Source: Deltaproteobacteria bacterium
GTDB lineage: Bacteria > Myxococcota_A > Polyangia > Polyangiales > Ga0077539
Assembly (NCBI GenBank): GCA_947494865.1
Contig: CANMAT010000298.1
Span: forward strand, 1-5,731
Length of the DNA: 5,731 nt
Reading direction: 5' to 3'
The translations under genes and the position numbers were made by a program. Of the stretch, positions 1-5,731 are shown piece by piece. Position 1 is the stretch's first letter; each line of letters begins with the position of its first letter. The notes below the pieces were generated by a model, which ran no database searches, was not told the origin of the DNA, and saw nothing but the letters and a program-made list of their open reading frames with translations.

Positions 1-355
1 TCACGGTGCCGACGCGCGAGGCGATCACGCGGGCGCCGTCCATGCGCACGCCGGTGGCGGGCTCGAAGGCCACCGTCGTGGGGGGCGCTGCGGCGATGAC
101 CTCGCCCGCGCGGTTGCGCACCACGCAGCGCGCGGCGACGACCTCACCCGCACGCACCCGCGCGGGGGCCTCGGTGTCGACCGACGCAGGCGTCGTGTCG
201 GGGCCGCTGTCGACGGGGGCCGCGTCGACGGGCTCGCTGTCGGCGATGGGCGCGTCGACGGGCGGCGCGTTGGTGCCGGCCCCGCTCTCGGCGCACGCGA
301 CGAAGAGAAGGGGGGCGAACACGCAAGGCAGAAGGCGGCGCAGCGCGCGAAGCAT
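1..355 (-). CDS. Predicted lipoprotein with Pro/Val/Asp-rich linker and possible Ig-like domain, C-terminus missing
   Basis: An open frame runs from ATG at 355-353 to the window edge with no stop (118 codons seen), so the protein is partial. Residues 1-20 form a signal peptide: a basic start (MLRALRR), then a hydrophobic core ending FVA before Cys21. Phe at -3 is not the usual Leu, but the pattern otherwise fits lipid attachment at Cys21. Residues 22-65 are a low-complexity linker rich in Pro, Asp, Ser and Ala, with PVD at 32-34, 42-44 and 47-49 and SVD at 58-60. From about residue 66 the sequence becomes beta-strand-like (VRAGEVVAARCVV, then NRAGEVIAAA), resembling the Ig-like repeats found in many myxobacterial surface lipoproteins; this is a weak, pattern-based reading. 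A strong ribosome-binding site, GGAGGAG at 369-363, lies 7 bases before the ATG and supports the start. The gene follows feoB on the same strand after a 79-base gap, so read-through is possible. The function is not recognised. Confidence 0.8.
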   Translation of the reverse strand, partial: MLRALRRLLPCVFAPLLFVACAESGAGTNAPPVDAPIADSEPVDAAPVDSGPDTTPASVDTEAPARVRAGEVVAARCVVRNRAGEVIAAAPPTTVAFEPATGVRMDGARVIASRVGTV

Positions 356-360
356 CAGGT

Positions 361-412
361 GACTCCTCCGTTGACGACGCGATAGGAGCCGATGCGCGCG
401 CCTCGCGTCAAC
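361..412 (-). promoter_or_regulatory. Possible mRNA structure over the lipoprotein ribosome-binding site
   Basis: In the minus-strand transcript, GTTGACG (412-406) pairs perfectly with CGTCAAC (376-370), and three more pairs (405-403 with 382-380) can form past a 3-base bulge. The loop carries GGCTCCT (390-384), which can instead pair with AGGAGTC (367-361), a segment overlapping the ribosome-binding site GGAGGAG; this gives 7 pairs, one of them G-U. The two pairings compete for the same RNA. No T-run follows, so an intrinsic terminator is unlikely. The base complementarity is seen directly; a regulatory role is inference. Confidence 0.3.
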
Positions 413-434
413 ACCCCCCGCGCGCGATGCGCGC

Positions 435-2375
435 TCAGGCGCCGACGAGGCGCGCGACCTGGTAGACCGCGACAGCGAGCGCGAAGCCGACGGCGTACGT
501 CCACCCGAGGGTGAACAGCGCCCACCCCCACGAGCGCGTCTCGCGCTTGATGGCGGCCACGGTGCTCATGCACTGACAGGCGATCACGAAGAAGGCCATG
601 AGCCCGAGGCCCGTGGCGGTGGAGTACGCCTCGCTCCCGTCGGGGCGCTTGATCTCGCGGAGGCGCACCGCGAGGGCCTCGCCGTCGTCGTCGACGTCTT
701 CGAGGCCCGTGATCACCCCGAGGGTGCCCACCATGAGCTCACGCGCGCCGAACGAGCCCATGAGCCCGACGTTGACGCGCCAGTCGAAGCCCGCGACGAG
801 GGTCACGGGCTCGAGCGCGCGGCCGAGCCCCGCGGCCACGCTGTGGTGCATGCGCGCCACGGCGGCGGGCATCGCGCGGGTGTCGCCGGCGCGGTCGAGG
901 GCGGCGGGCATGGGAACGCTCAAGAGGGCCCAGAGGAGCGCGCTCGCGACCAGAATGGTGGTGCCCACGTCGCGGAGAAAGCGCGACGCCGCGCGCGTCG
1001 CGGTGCGCATCACCACGCGGGCCTCGGGGGTGTGATAGGCGGGCATCTCGAGCACGAGGGGGAGCGAGCGGCCCCGCGTGGCCGTGCGGCGCAGCACGGC
1101 GCTCGCGACGAGGCCGGCGGCGATGCCGAAGAAGTACAGCGCCACGAAGAGGCCCGCGCGAAACCACGCGCCCCGCGAGGCGAAGAACGCCGAGAGGAGC
1201 ACGGCGTACGTGGGGATGCGCGCCGAGCAGGTCATGAGCGGAATGACCAGAATGGTCGTGAGTCGCTCGCGCGGGTCGCGGATGATGCGCGTCGCGGAGA
1301 TGGCGGGCACGGCGCACGCGTGGCCCGTGAGCAGCGGCACGAAGGCCCGACCGCCGAGGCCGAAGCCGCGGAGCAGCCGGTCGACGAGGAACACGCCGCG
1401 CGCGAGGTACCCCGACGCGTCGAGGAGCTCCATCGCGACGGTGAGCACCACAATCTGCGGCAAGAAGATGAGCACCGTGCCCGCGCCGCCGAGGAGCCCG
1501 TCGACCACGAACGACCGCAGGAGCCCGTCGCCGAGGCGCGGCCCCACGGCGCCGGCGAGCGCGCGCATCACCCCCTCGACGAGGGCGCTCGCGGGGTCGG
1601 CCACGAGAAACACCGCGCTGAACAGGCTCGCCATGAGGGCCACGAAGATCGCGGGGCCGAGGTGCGGGTGCAGCAGCCACCGGTCGAGGCGCGCCGTTCT
1701 CTCCCGCGCGCGCATCGCCTCGGCGCTCACCGAGCTCGCGTCGCGCAGCGCGGCGCGGCCGAGCGCGTCGGGGTCGAAGGTCGGCGCGGTGGGGGCCACG
1801 GGGCCGTCGAGCGCGGCGAGCGCGGCGGCGAGCACGGCGTCGCGCGCCGAGGCGTCCTTCGAGCACACGGCGAGAAAGGGCACCCCCGTCGCGGCCGTGA
1901 GGGCCTCCACGTCGAGCGTGCGCCCCTGCGCCTCGAGCACGTCGCGCTGCGTCGCCACCACCACCAGCGCGAGGCCCCGCGCGAGGAGGTCGCGCGTGAG
2001 GCGAAGGCCCAGGGCGGGGCAGGTGGCGTCCATCACCTGCACGAGCACCGTCGTCGCGCGGGCCGCGCCTAGCCCGTCGATGAAGCGGCGCGCCACGCCC
2101 TCGTCGGTCTCGCCCTCGCTCGTCGACGCGAGGCTGTAGAGCCCCGGGAGGTCGAGCACGCGCACCTTCCGGTCGCCGAAGGTCGCCGCGCCTTCGAGCA
2201 CCTCGACGGTGATCCCCGGAAAGTTACCCACGCGCGCGCCGCCGCCCGTCAGGCGGTTGAAGAGGCTCGACTTACCGGCGTTGGGTCGCCCCACGAGCAC
2301 GAGCGCGGGCGCCCGCTCCGAAGGCCGCGCCGCACCCGTCGCAGGCGCCCCGTCGTGCCCGCAGCGTGCGCTCAC
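435..2375 (-). CDS. feoB: FeoB ferrous iron transporter, GTPase-coupled inner-membrane permease
   Basis: FeoB imports Fe2+ across the inner membrane using an N-terminal G-protein domain fused to a polytopic membrane domain. The protein has 646 residues, at the short end of the family (E. coli FeoB is about 770). The G domain shows G1 GRPNAGKS (29-36), G2 Thr56 in GITVE, and G3 DLPG (75-78). The G4 position reads TQRD (142-145) instead of the family's usual NxxD, and G5 is weak (around CSKDASAR, 171-178). The membrane part begins near residue 240. It carries both conserved gate motifs: GHACAVPAISATR (351-363, Cys354 and Pro357) and MTCSARIPTYAVL (381-393). Further family motifs are FGARELMVGTLG (542-553) and ACQCMSTVAAIKRET (599-613), with a last helix at about 616-642. 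The start is GTG at 2375-2373, overlapping the feoA stop (GTGA), with GGTGAGG at 2386-2380 as a likely ribosome-binding site. Translation is probably coupled to feoA. Residues 1-23 are a non-conserved extension. No FeoC gene follows. Confidence 0.97.
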   Translation of the reverse strand: MSARCGHDGAPATGAARPSERAPALVLVGRPNAGKSSLFNRLTGGGARVGNFPGITVEVLEGAATFGDRKVRVLDLPGLYSLASTSEGETDEGVARRFIDGLGAARATTVLVQVMDATCPALGLRLTRDLLARGLALVVVATQRDVLEAQGRTLDVEALTAATGVPFLAVCSKDASARDAVLAAALAALDGPVAPTAPTFDPDALGRAALRDASSVSAEAMRARERTARLDRWLLHPHLGPAIFVALMASLFSAVFLVADPASALVEGVMRALAGAVGPRLGDGLLRSFVVDGLLGGAGTVLIFLPQIVVLTVAMELLDASGYLARGVFLVDRLLRGFGLGGRAFVPLLTGHACAVPAISATRIIRDPRERLTTILVIPLMTCSARIPTYAVLLSAFFASRGAWFRAGLFVALYFFGIAAGLVASAVLRRTATRGRSLPLVLEMPAYHTPEARVVMRTATRAASRFLRDVGTTILVASALLWALLSVPMPAALDRAGDTRAMPAAVARMHHSVAAGLGRALEPVTLVAGFDWRVNVGLMGSFGARELMVGTLGVITGLEDVDDDGEALAVRLREIKRPDGSEAYSTATGLGLMAFFVIACQCMSTVAAIKRETRSWGWALFTLGWTYAVGFALAVAVYQVARLVGA

Positions 2376-2632
2376 TGCGCCTCACCGGCGAGCACCACGC
2401 GCCGTGCGAGCTCGGCGTCGACCGCGAACTCCGCCCCCGTGTCGAGCCGCACATGCAGCGGACCGCCGAGCACGCCGCGGCGGAGCACGGTGACCTCGCG
2501 CCCCGGCGACAGGCCCATCGCCTCGATCCACGCGCGCTCGTCCGACGAGAGCTCCAACGACGCGATCACCCCGCTCCGCCCCGTCGCGAGCGCGCCGAGG
2601 GAGACCGGGTCGATCTTGAGAGTCGTTCTCAT
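2372..2632 (-). CDS. feoA: FeoA, small SH3-like partner of FeoB
   Basis: FeoA is a small cytoplasmic protein with an SH3-like fold that supports FeoB-dependent Fe2+ uptake, probably by contacting the FeoB complex. The product has 86 residues, normal for the family (about 75-90). The family signature lies at 39-63: MGLSPGREVTVLRRGVLGGP followed by LHVRL, which corresponds to the usual 'lGl.pG..v.v.r..plggp' pattern. It ends in a short strand/helix, AEFAVDAELARRVVL (67-81). The ATG at 2632-2630 is the first possible start, because an in-frame TGA lies two codons upstream. No convincing Shine-Dalgarno sequence precedes it, which is unusual beside the other genes here. The gene overlaps feoB by 4 bases and is first in the operon. 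A Fur-box-like palindrome covers its start codon, suggesting iron-responsive repression, which is known for feo operons in other bacteria. Confidence 0.94.
   Translation of the reverse strand: MRTTLKIDPVSLGALATGRSGVIASLELSSDERAWIEAMGLSPGREVTVLRRGVLGGPLHVRLDTGAEFAVDAELARRVVLAGEAQ
2617..2631 (-). promoter_or_regulatory. Fur-box-like palindrome over the feoA start codon
   Basis: The 15-base sequence TGAGAACGACTCTCA (minus strand) is an inverted repeat with arms TGAGA and TCTCA. It matches 12 of 14 defined positions of TGAGAATNATTCTCA, a common variant of the 7-1-7 Fur box, and 10 of 14 of the idealised TGATAATNATTATCA. It overlaps the feoA ATG (2632-2630) and runs into codons 2-6. Position over the start of an iron-uptake operon supports a Fur operator. 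Against this, the bases also encode Met-Arg-Thr-Thr-Leu, and no promoter could be fixed nearby. The palindrome is certain; its role is inference. Confidence 0.45.
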
Positions 2633-2780
2633 AGTTCACGACTACCATCACGATGTGCGGTCGGCAATGGTCACCTTCGCGGCCGCTGGGCGCGCGGCCT
2701 GCGCCGCTCGCGGGGGCGTCCGCGCTGCTGGGCCATCGGGGTCGCCGTGGCGCCGGTCGATCGCGCTAAGGTCCGCCGCG
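2633..2780. other. Divergent intergenic region between feoAB and the two-component genes
   Basis: This 148-base gap must hold the start signals for both feoAB (leftward) and the kinase gene (rightward). I find no hexamer pair close enough to a sigma-70 consensus to annotate. The most visible element is a small palindrome, CATC-AC-GATG, at 2646-2655, which lies 14-23 bases before the feoA ATG. The stretch 2667-2780 stays open in the kinase frame, but its translation is an Ala/Arg/Gly-rich string typical of non-coding high-GC DNA. Confidence 0.6.
2767..2771 (+). promoter_or_regulatory. Ribosome-binding site that decides the kinase start
   Basis: TAAGG lies 9 bases before the GTG at 2781. The alternative in-frame ATG at 2667 has no such signal and would add 38 residues that look non-coding, so this site favours the GTG start. 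Confidence 0.6.
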
Positions 2781-3860
2781 GTGCAGCTCCCCGACGTCAC
2801 CGATCTCTCGTCGCTCGTTCGCGACACGGTGCGCGAGGCGACGCGCTCGTGGCGCCTCCCCGCCACGCTCGTACTGGGCGTGAGCCTCGGCCTCCTCGAG
2901 CTCCGCGCCACGGGGCGCACGGCGGGCTTCGCGTTCGGCCCCGTGGCCGCCCTCTACACCCTGCTCCTGGCGCCGCTCCCATGGCGCGCGCTGGTGCCCC
3001 TCGAGGCCGACGGCCAGCGCGGCGAGAAGCTGGTTCGGTGGTGCATCGCCGCGGCGGTGGGCACGGGGCTCTTCTACGCCCTCATCGGCGCGTACCGGGC
3101 CTTCGCGGCGGTCACCGACATGCGGTCGATCTACACGCTGGGCCACGCGCGCGAGTCGCTCACCGCGTGGCTGCTGTTCCTCATCGGCGGCTGGGGCCTC
3201 GCGCGCGACATCCAGCTCGAGCAGCGCCTCGACCTCACGCTCGGCTCGCACCAGCGTATCTCGGCGGAGCTGGCCGCCGCGCGCCTCGACGCGCTGCGCG
3301 CCGACCTCGACCCGCACTTTCTCTTCAACGCGCTCAACGCCATCGCGAGCCAGTGCGCGTCGGACCCCGCCGCGGCCGAGGACAACATCGTGCGCCTCGC
3401 CACGCTCCTGCGCGCGGTGCTCGACACGCGGCGAAGCCCGCTCCACACGCTCGACGAGGAGCTCGCGCTCGCCCACGACTATGTGGGCATCTTGACGGCC
3501 CGCTACCCCGTGCTGCGCGTCACCTTCGACGTCGCGCCGGAGGCCGCGCGCGCGCTGGTGCCGCCGCTCCTCCTGCAGCCGCTCCTGGAGAACGCCGTAC
3601 GCCACGGGCGCATCGAGCACGGCGCAATCCGCGTCGAGATCCGCCGCGAGGGCGACGACCTCGCGCTCCGCGTCCGCAGCCCCGGAGCCTTCCGCGGACC
3701 GCGCGAGGGCGGCATGGGGCTCGACCTCGTGCGCCGGCGCGTCGAGCTCGCGTGGGGCGCCGCCGGACGCTTCGAAATCGGCCCCGACGGCGACGCCACG
3801 CTGGGCTGCGTCACCGCGCGCAACGCCTTCACCGAACGCCCCCCCGAGGAGACCGCATGA
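2781..3860 (+). CDS. LytS-type membrane sensor histidine kinase
   Basis: This is a membrane-bound sensor kinase of the LytS/YehU type (His_kinase family, PF06580), which autophosphorylates on His and passes the phosphate to a LytTR regulator. With the GTG start at 2781 it has 359 residues. Four predicted membrane helices lie at about 27-42, 48-67, 84-109 and 125-141, with short loops and no recognisable ligand-binding domain. The signal is therefore probably sensed within or close to the membrane. A linker helix (about 142-172) leads to the H-box LDPHFLFNALNAI (176-188), with His179 as the likely phosphorylation site. The N-box follows as PPLLLQPLLENAVRHG (261-276, Asn271), then the G-box GGMGLDLVRRR (310-320). 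The usual DxGxG motif is replaced by VRSPGAF (298-304). The gene overlaps the regulator by 4 bases (ATGA), so the two are surely co-translated. The start is chosen from TAAGG 9 bases upstream. The signal sensed is unknown. Confidence 0.93.
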   Translation: MQLPDVTDLSSLVRDTVREATRSWRLPATLVLGVSLGLLELRATGRTAGFAFGPVAALYTLLLAPLPWRALVPLEADGQRGEKLVRWCIAAAVGTGLFYALIGAYRAFAAVTDMRSIYTLGHARESLTAWLLFLIGGWGLARDIQLEQRLDLTLGSHQRISAELAAARLDALRADLDPHFLFNALNAIASQCASDPAAAEDNIVRLATLLRAVLDTRRSPLHTLDEELALAHDYVGILTARYPVLRVTFDVAPEAARALVPPLLLQPLLENAVRHGRIEHGAIRVEIRREGDDLALRVRSPGAFRGPREGGMGLDLVRRRVELAWGAAGRFEIGPDGDATLGCVTARNAFTERPPEETA

Positions 3861-4612
3861 CCGCCACCGCAGTGATCATCGACGACGAGGCCCCCGCCCG
3901 GAGCCGCCTGGCCCGACTGCTCCGCGACGCCCTCGCCGGTCGCATCGACATCGTGGGCGAGGCCGCCGACGGCGAGTCGGGCCTCGCGCTCATCGAAGAG
4001 AAATCTCCCGACCTCGCCTTCGTCGACGTGCAGATGCCCGGCCTCGACGGCATCGCGATGGTCACGCGCATCCCGGCGCCCGCGCCCTACGTGATCTTCA
4101 CCACCGCGCACGACCGCTACGCGCTCGACGCCTTCGACGCCGGCGCGATCGACTACCTCCTCAAGCCCTTCGACGTCGCGCGCCTCACCCGCGCCGTCGC
4201 GCGCGCCGAGTCGCTCGGCATGCGCGCGAAGTCCGAAGAGGTGCTCGCCCCGCTGCGCGCCCCCGCGCTCGCCCAGCGCGTGCTCGCCGACAAGCTCCCC
4301 ATCACGTCGAACGGCCGCGTGCTGCTCGTGCCCGTGGCCGACATCTCGCACTGCGTGGTCGAGCACGAGCTCGTCACGGTGCACACGCAGAAGGCCACCT
4401 ACACCACCGACTATACGCTCGCGGCGCTGGAGGGGAGGCTCGACACCACGCGCTTCTTCCGTGCGCACCGCGCGCTGCTCGTGAACCTCGACCACGTCGC
4501 GGCCATCGACGACATGGCCGGCGGCAAGGTGATGCTCGTCACGCACGCCGGCGCGCGCCTCGAGGTGTCGCGCCAGTCGAGCCGTCGGCTGCGCGCGCTC
4601 CTCGGCGTGTAG
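3857..4612 (+). CDS. LytTR-family response regulator (LytR/AlgR type)
   Basis: This 251-residue DNA-binding response regulator is the partner of the kinase just upstream. The receiver domain (about 3-120) has the acidic pocket Asp9-Asp10-Glu11, the phospho-acceptor Asp57 in FVDVQMPGLDG, the switch Thr82/Thr83 in FTTAHD, and Lys103 in LLKPF, so all key residues are present. A linker (about 121-143) leads to a LytTR DNA-binding domain (about 144-249), recognised from the strand-rich sequence and the motif FFRAHRALLVNL (200-211), followed by VSRQSSRRLRALLG (237-250). LytTR proteins bind as dimers, usually to pairs of short repeats upstream of target promoters. The ATG at 3857 overlaps the kinase TGA, and GAGGAG at 3846-3851 sits 5 bases before it. 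Its targets are unknown. The VWA gene 67 bases downstream and the divergent feo region are the nearest candidates, by position only. Confidence 0.96.
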   Translation: MTATAVIIDDEAPARSRLARLLRDALAGRIDIVGEAADGESGLALIEEKSPDLAFVDVQMPGLDGIAMVTRIPAPAPYVIFTTAHDRYALDAFDAGAIDYLLKPFDVARLTRAVARAESLGMRAKSEEVLAPLRAPALAQRVLADKLPITSNGRVLLVPVADISHCVVEHELVTVHTQKATYTTDYTLAALEGRLDTTRFFRAHRALLVNLDHVAAIDDMAGGKVMLVTHAGARLEVSRQSSRRLRALLGV

Positions 4613-4622
4613 GCCTCGCGGC

Positions 4623-4675
4623 GCGCTCAGAAATCGCGCGGTGTAAGCCCGTCCGTAGGCCGCCGTTCTGAGCGC
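4623..4675. repeat. Perfect 10-base inverted repeat between regulator and VWA genes
   Basis: GCGCTCAGAA at 4623-4632 is the exact reverse complement of TTCTGAGCGC at 4666-4675, with 33 bases between. A short inner pairing, GCGG (4638-4641) with CCGC (4660-4663), is also possible. The repeat fills most of the 67-base gap: it starts 10 bases after the regulator stop and ends 4 bases before the VWA ATG. It could be a protein-binding site or an RNA hairpin that hides the VWA start region. The long spacer and lack of a T-run argue against a simple terminator. Confidence 0.55.
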
Positions 4676-4679
4676 ACCC

Positions 4680-5731
4680 ATGAAGCACCAGCCCACGATC
4701 GTCTTCGCGTTCGCCCTCTCCACCGCCCTCGGCTGCGCCTCCGCGCAGCGTCGCCCGCAGGCCCCCGACCTCGTCGCCCTCGACGGCGCCCTCGCCAACC
4801 GCTTCGTGCCCGCGGCCGAGCGCAGCGACGTGGTCGCGCGCATCCGCGTGGCGGTGCCCAGCACCGCGTCGCTCACGCGGCCGCCCATCAACGTCGCCCT
4901 CGTCATCGACACGTCGGGCTCCATGGAGGGCCGCCCCATCGACGACGCGCGCGCCGCGAGCGCGGCCCTGCTCGACAGCCTCCACGACGGCGACCGCTTC
5001 GCGCTCGTGACCTTCGACTCGCGCGCCGAGGCGATCTTTCCGTCGGTCACGCTCGACACGACCGCGCGCGCCGAGGCCCGCCGTCGCATCCTGGCGATCC
5101 GGTCGCGGGGAACGACGGCGATGGCCGACGGGCTGCGCCTCGGCGTGCTCGAGGTTATGCGCCACCACGACGCGGCGGGCATCAACCGCGTGGTGCTCCT
5201 CGGCGACGGCGTCCCCAACGACCGCGCAGGCATCGTAGAGACCGCGGCGAGCGCGGGCGCGCGCGGCGTCACCATCACGGCGCTGGGCCTCGGCCTCGAC
5301 TACGACGAGACCCTCATGGGAGCGATCGCGCAGCGATCGGGCGGAAGGTTCCACTACGTCGAAGACTCCTCCGCGGTGGCGCAGGTGTTCCGCGACGAGG
5401 TGCTTCGCATGGAGCGCGTGGTCGCGCGCAACGCCGTGGCCGTGCTCGTGCCTGGCCCCGGCGTCGACGTCGAGGCCGTCGTGGGCGTCGAGGCCACGCG
5501 CACCGCCGAGGGCATCGTGGTGTCGCTAGGCGACGTGACAGAGGGCGCCGCGCGCGACCTCATCGTGCGCATGAAGGCCCCCTCGCGGCGGGCGGGGGCA
5601 TCCGTCGAACTCCTCGACGTGACGCTCCGCTACGACGACGCGGTCGCCAACGCGGGGCGCGTCGAGCGCCGCACGTTCCTCGGCGCGCGCGCGTCGGCGA
5701 GCGTCGACGAGCGCGCCGCGGGGCGCAACGA
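4680..5731 (+). CDS. Exported von Willebrand factor A (VWA) domain protein, C-terminus missing
   Basis: The frame is open to the right edge (350 codons seen), so the protein is partial. It begins with a signal peptide, MKHQPTIVFAFALSTALGC. Cys19 could be lipid-modified (ALG before Cys), but ASA-Gln at 20-23 also fits ordinary signal peptidase cleavage. The VWA domain covers about 70-240, with a complete metal-ion-dependent adhesion site: DTSGS (77-81), Thr145/Thr146 in RGTTAM, and Asp176 in LGDGVPN. Such domains bind protein partners through a divalent metal. The segment after it (about 250-335, with RDLIVRMKAP and LLDVTLRYDD) resembles the beta-rich region following VWA in YfbK-like and 'Ca-activated chloride channel'-like bacterial proteins. 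Those names are historical and do not imply a channel here. The start is set by the signal peptide; only a weak TGAG (4669-4672) precedes it. It lies 67 bases after the regulator on the same strand, so it may share its transcript or be its target. The partner is unknown. Confidence 0.92.
   Translation, partial: MKHQPTIVFAFALSTALGCASAQRRPQAPDLVALDGALANRFVPAAERSDVVARIRVAVPSTASLTRPPINVALVIDTSGSMEGRPIDDARAASAALLDSLHDGDRFALVTFDSRAEAIFPSVTLDTTARAEARRRILAIRSRGTTAMADGLRLGVLEVMRHHDAAGINRVVLLGDGVPNDRAGIVETAASAGARGVTITALGLGLDYDETLMGAIAQRSGGRFHYVEDSSAVAQVFRDEVLRMERVVARNAVAVLVPGPGVDVEAVVGVEATRTAEGIVVSLGDVTEGAARDLIVRMKAPSRRAGASVELLDVTLRYDDAVANAGRVERRTFLGARASASVDERAAGRN

Noticed and set aside
422..434. Hairpin GCGCG-CAT-CGCGC right after the feoB stop as a terminator
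   Set aside because: The stem is only 5 pairs of alternating G/C and is followed by a G-run, not a T-run; such sequences are common in this DNA.
843..2139. Long plus-strand open frames opposite feoB (409 and 353 codons)
   Set aside because: Their translations are Arg/His/Glu/Gly- or Ser/Arg/Thr-rich strings with no domain pattern, as expected opposite a real gene in GC-rich DNA; FeoB on the other strand is unmistakable.
2639..2667. Possible feoA promoter: TTGCCG (2667-2662) and TAGTCG (2644-2639), spacer 17
   Set aside because: The -10 hexamer matches only two of six consensus positions, too weak to annotate, although the spacing would place a start at the ATG.
2667..2780. Upstream ATG start for the kinase at 2667
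   Set aside because: It lacks a ribosome-binding site and adds an Ala/Arg/Gly-rich segment with no family resemblance; the GTG at 2781 has TAAGG 9 bases upstream.
2366..3856. Extension of the regulator frame upstream through the kinase gene
   Set aside because: The upstream part is an Arg/Ala/Pro-rich out-of-frame translation of the kinase; the receiver domain begins right after the ATG at 3857.
2624..4671. Shared CGTTCT core at the feoA start and before the VWA gene as a common LytTR operator
   Set aside because: The same six bases also occur inside feoB near 1696, and the flanks do not match a LytTR repeat pair, so chance is sufficient.
3503..5278. 591-codon minus-strand open frame opposite the kinase, regulator and VWA genes
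   Set aside because: It crosses three well-supported genes and an intergenic gap, has no recognisable motif, and shows shadow-like composition.
1..5731. tRNA, rRNA, CRISPR arrays, insertion sequences, attachment sites
   Set aside because: No cloverleaf-like, regularly spaced repeat, transposase or integrase sequence was found on either strand.

Overview
The window comes from a very GC-rich bacterium whose codons end almost always in G or C. High GC content, lipoproteins with acidic/proline-rich linkers, a secreted VWA protein and a FeoB of this sequence type together suggest a myxobacterium or relative (Myxococcota). That placement is inference; no marker gene is present to test it.

Layout, left to right. 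(1) 1-355, minus strand: the N-terminal 118 residues of a predicted lipoprotein with a Pro/Val/Asp-rich linker, cut by the left edge. (2) 435-2632, minus strand: a compact ferrous-iron uptake operon, feoA then feoB, joined by a 4-base stop/start overlap. No feoC follows. (3) 2633-2780: a divergent intergenic region. A palindrome resembling a Fur box covers the feoA start codon. (4) 2781-4612, plus strand: a two-component pair, a LytS-type membrane histidine kinase overlapping by 4 bases a LytTR-family response regulator. (5) 4680-5731, plus strand: an exported protein with a von Willebrand A domain and an intact metal-binding site, cut by the right edge. The 67-base gap before it is spanned by a perfect 10-base inverted repeat.

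How the genes may work together. FeoB moves Fe2+ across the inner membrane, powered or gated by its N-terminal GTPase domain, and FeoA is its small SH3-like partner. The kinase and regulator form a typical membrane-sensor/transcription-factor module, and the VWA gene may be co-transcribed with them or be their target. Nothing in the sequence directly links the two-component module to iron; the shared divergent region is the only hint.

The gene content is mostly recognisable, and I do not see a clear new system. The points most worth a second look are the palindrome at the feoA start, a non-canonical GTP-specificity motif in FeoB, the inverted repeat before the VWA gene, and two mutually exclusive RNA pairings at the ribosome-binding site of the left-hand lipoprotein.
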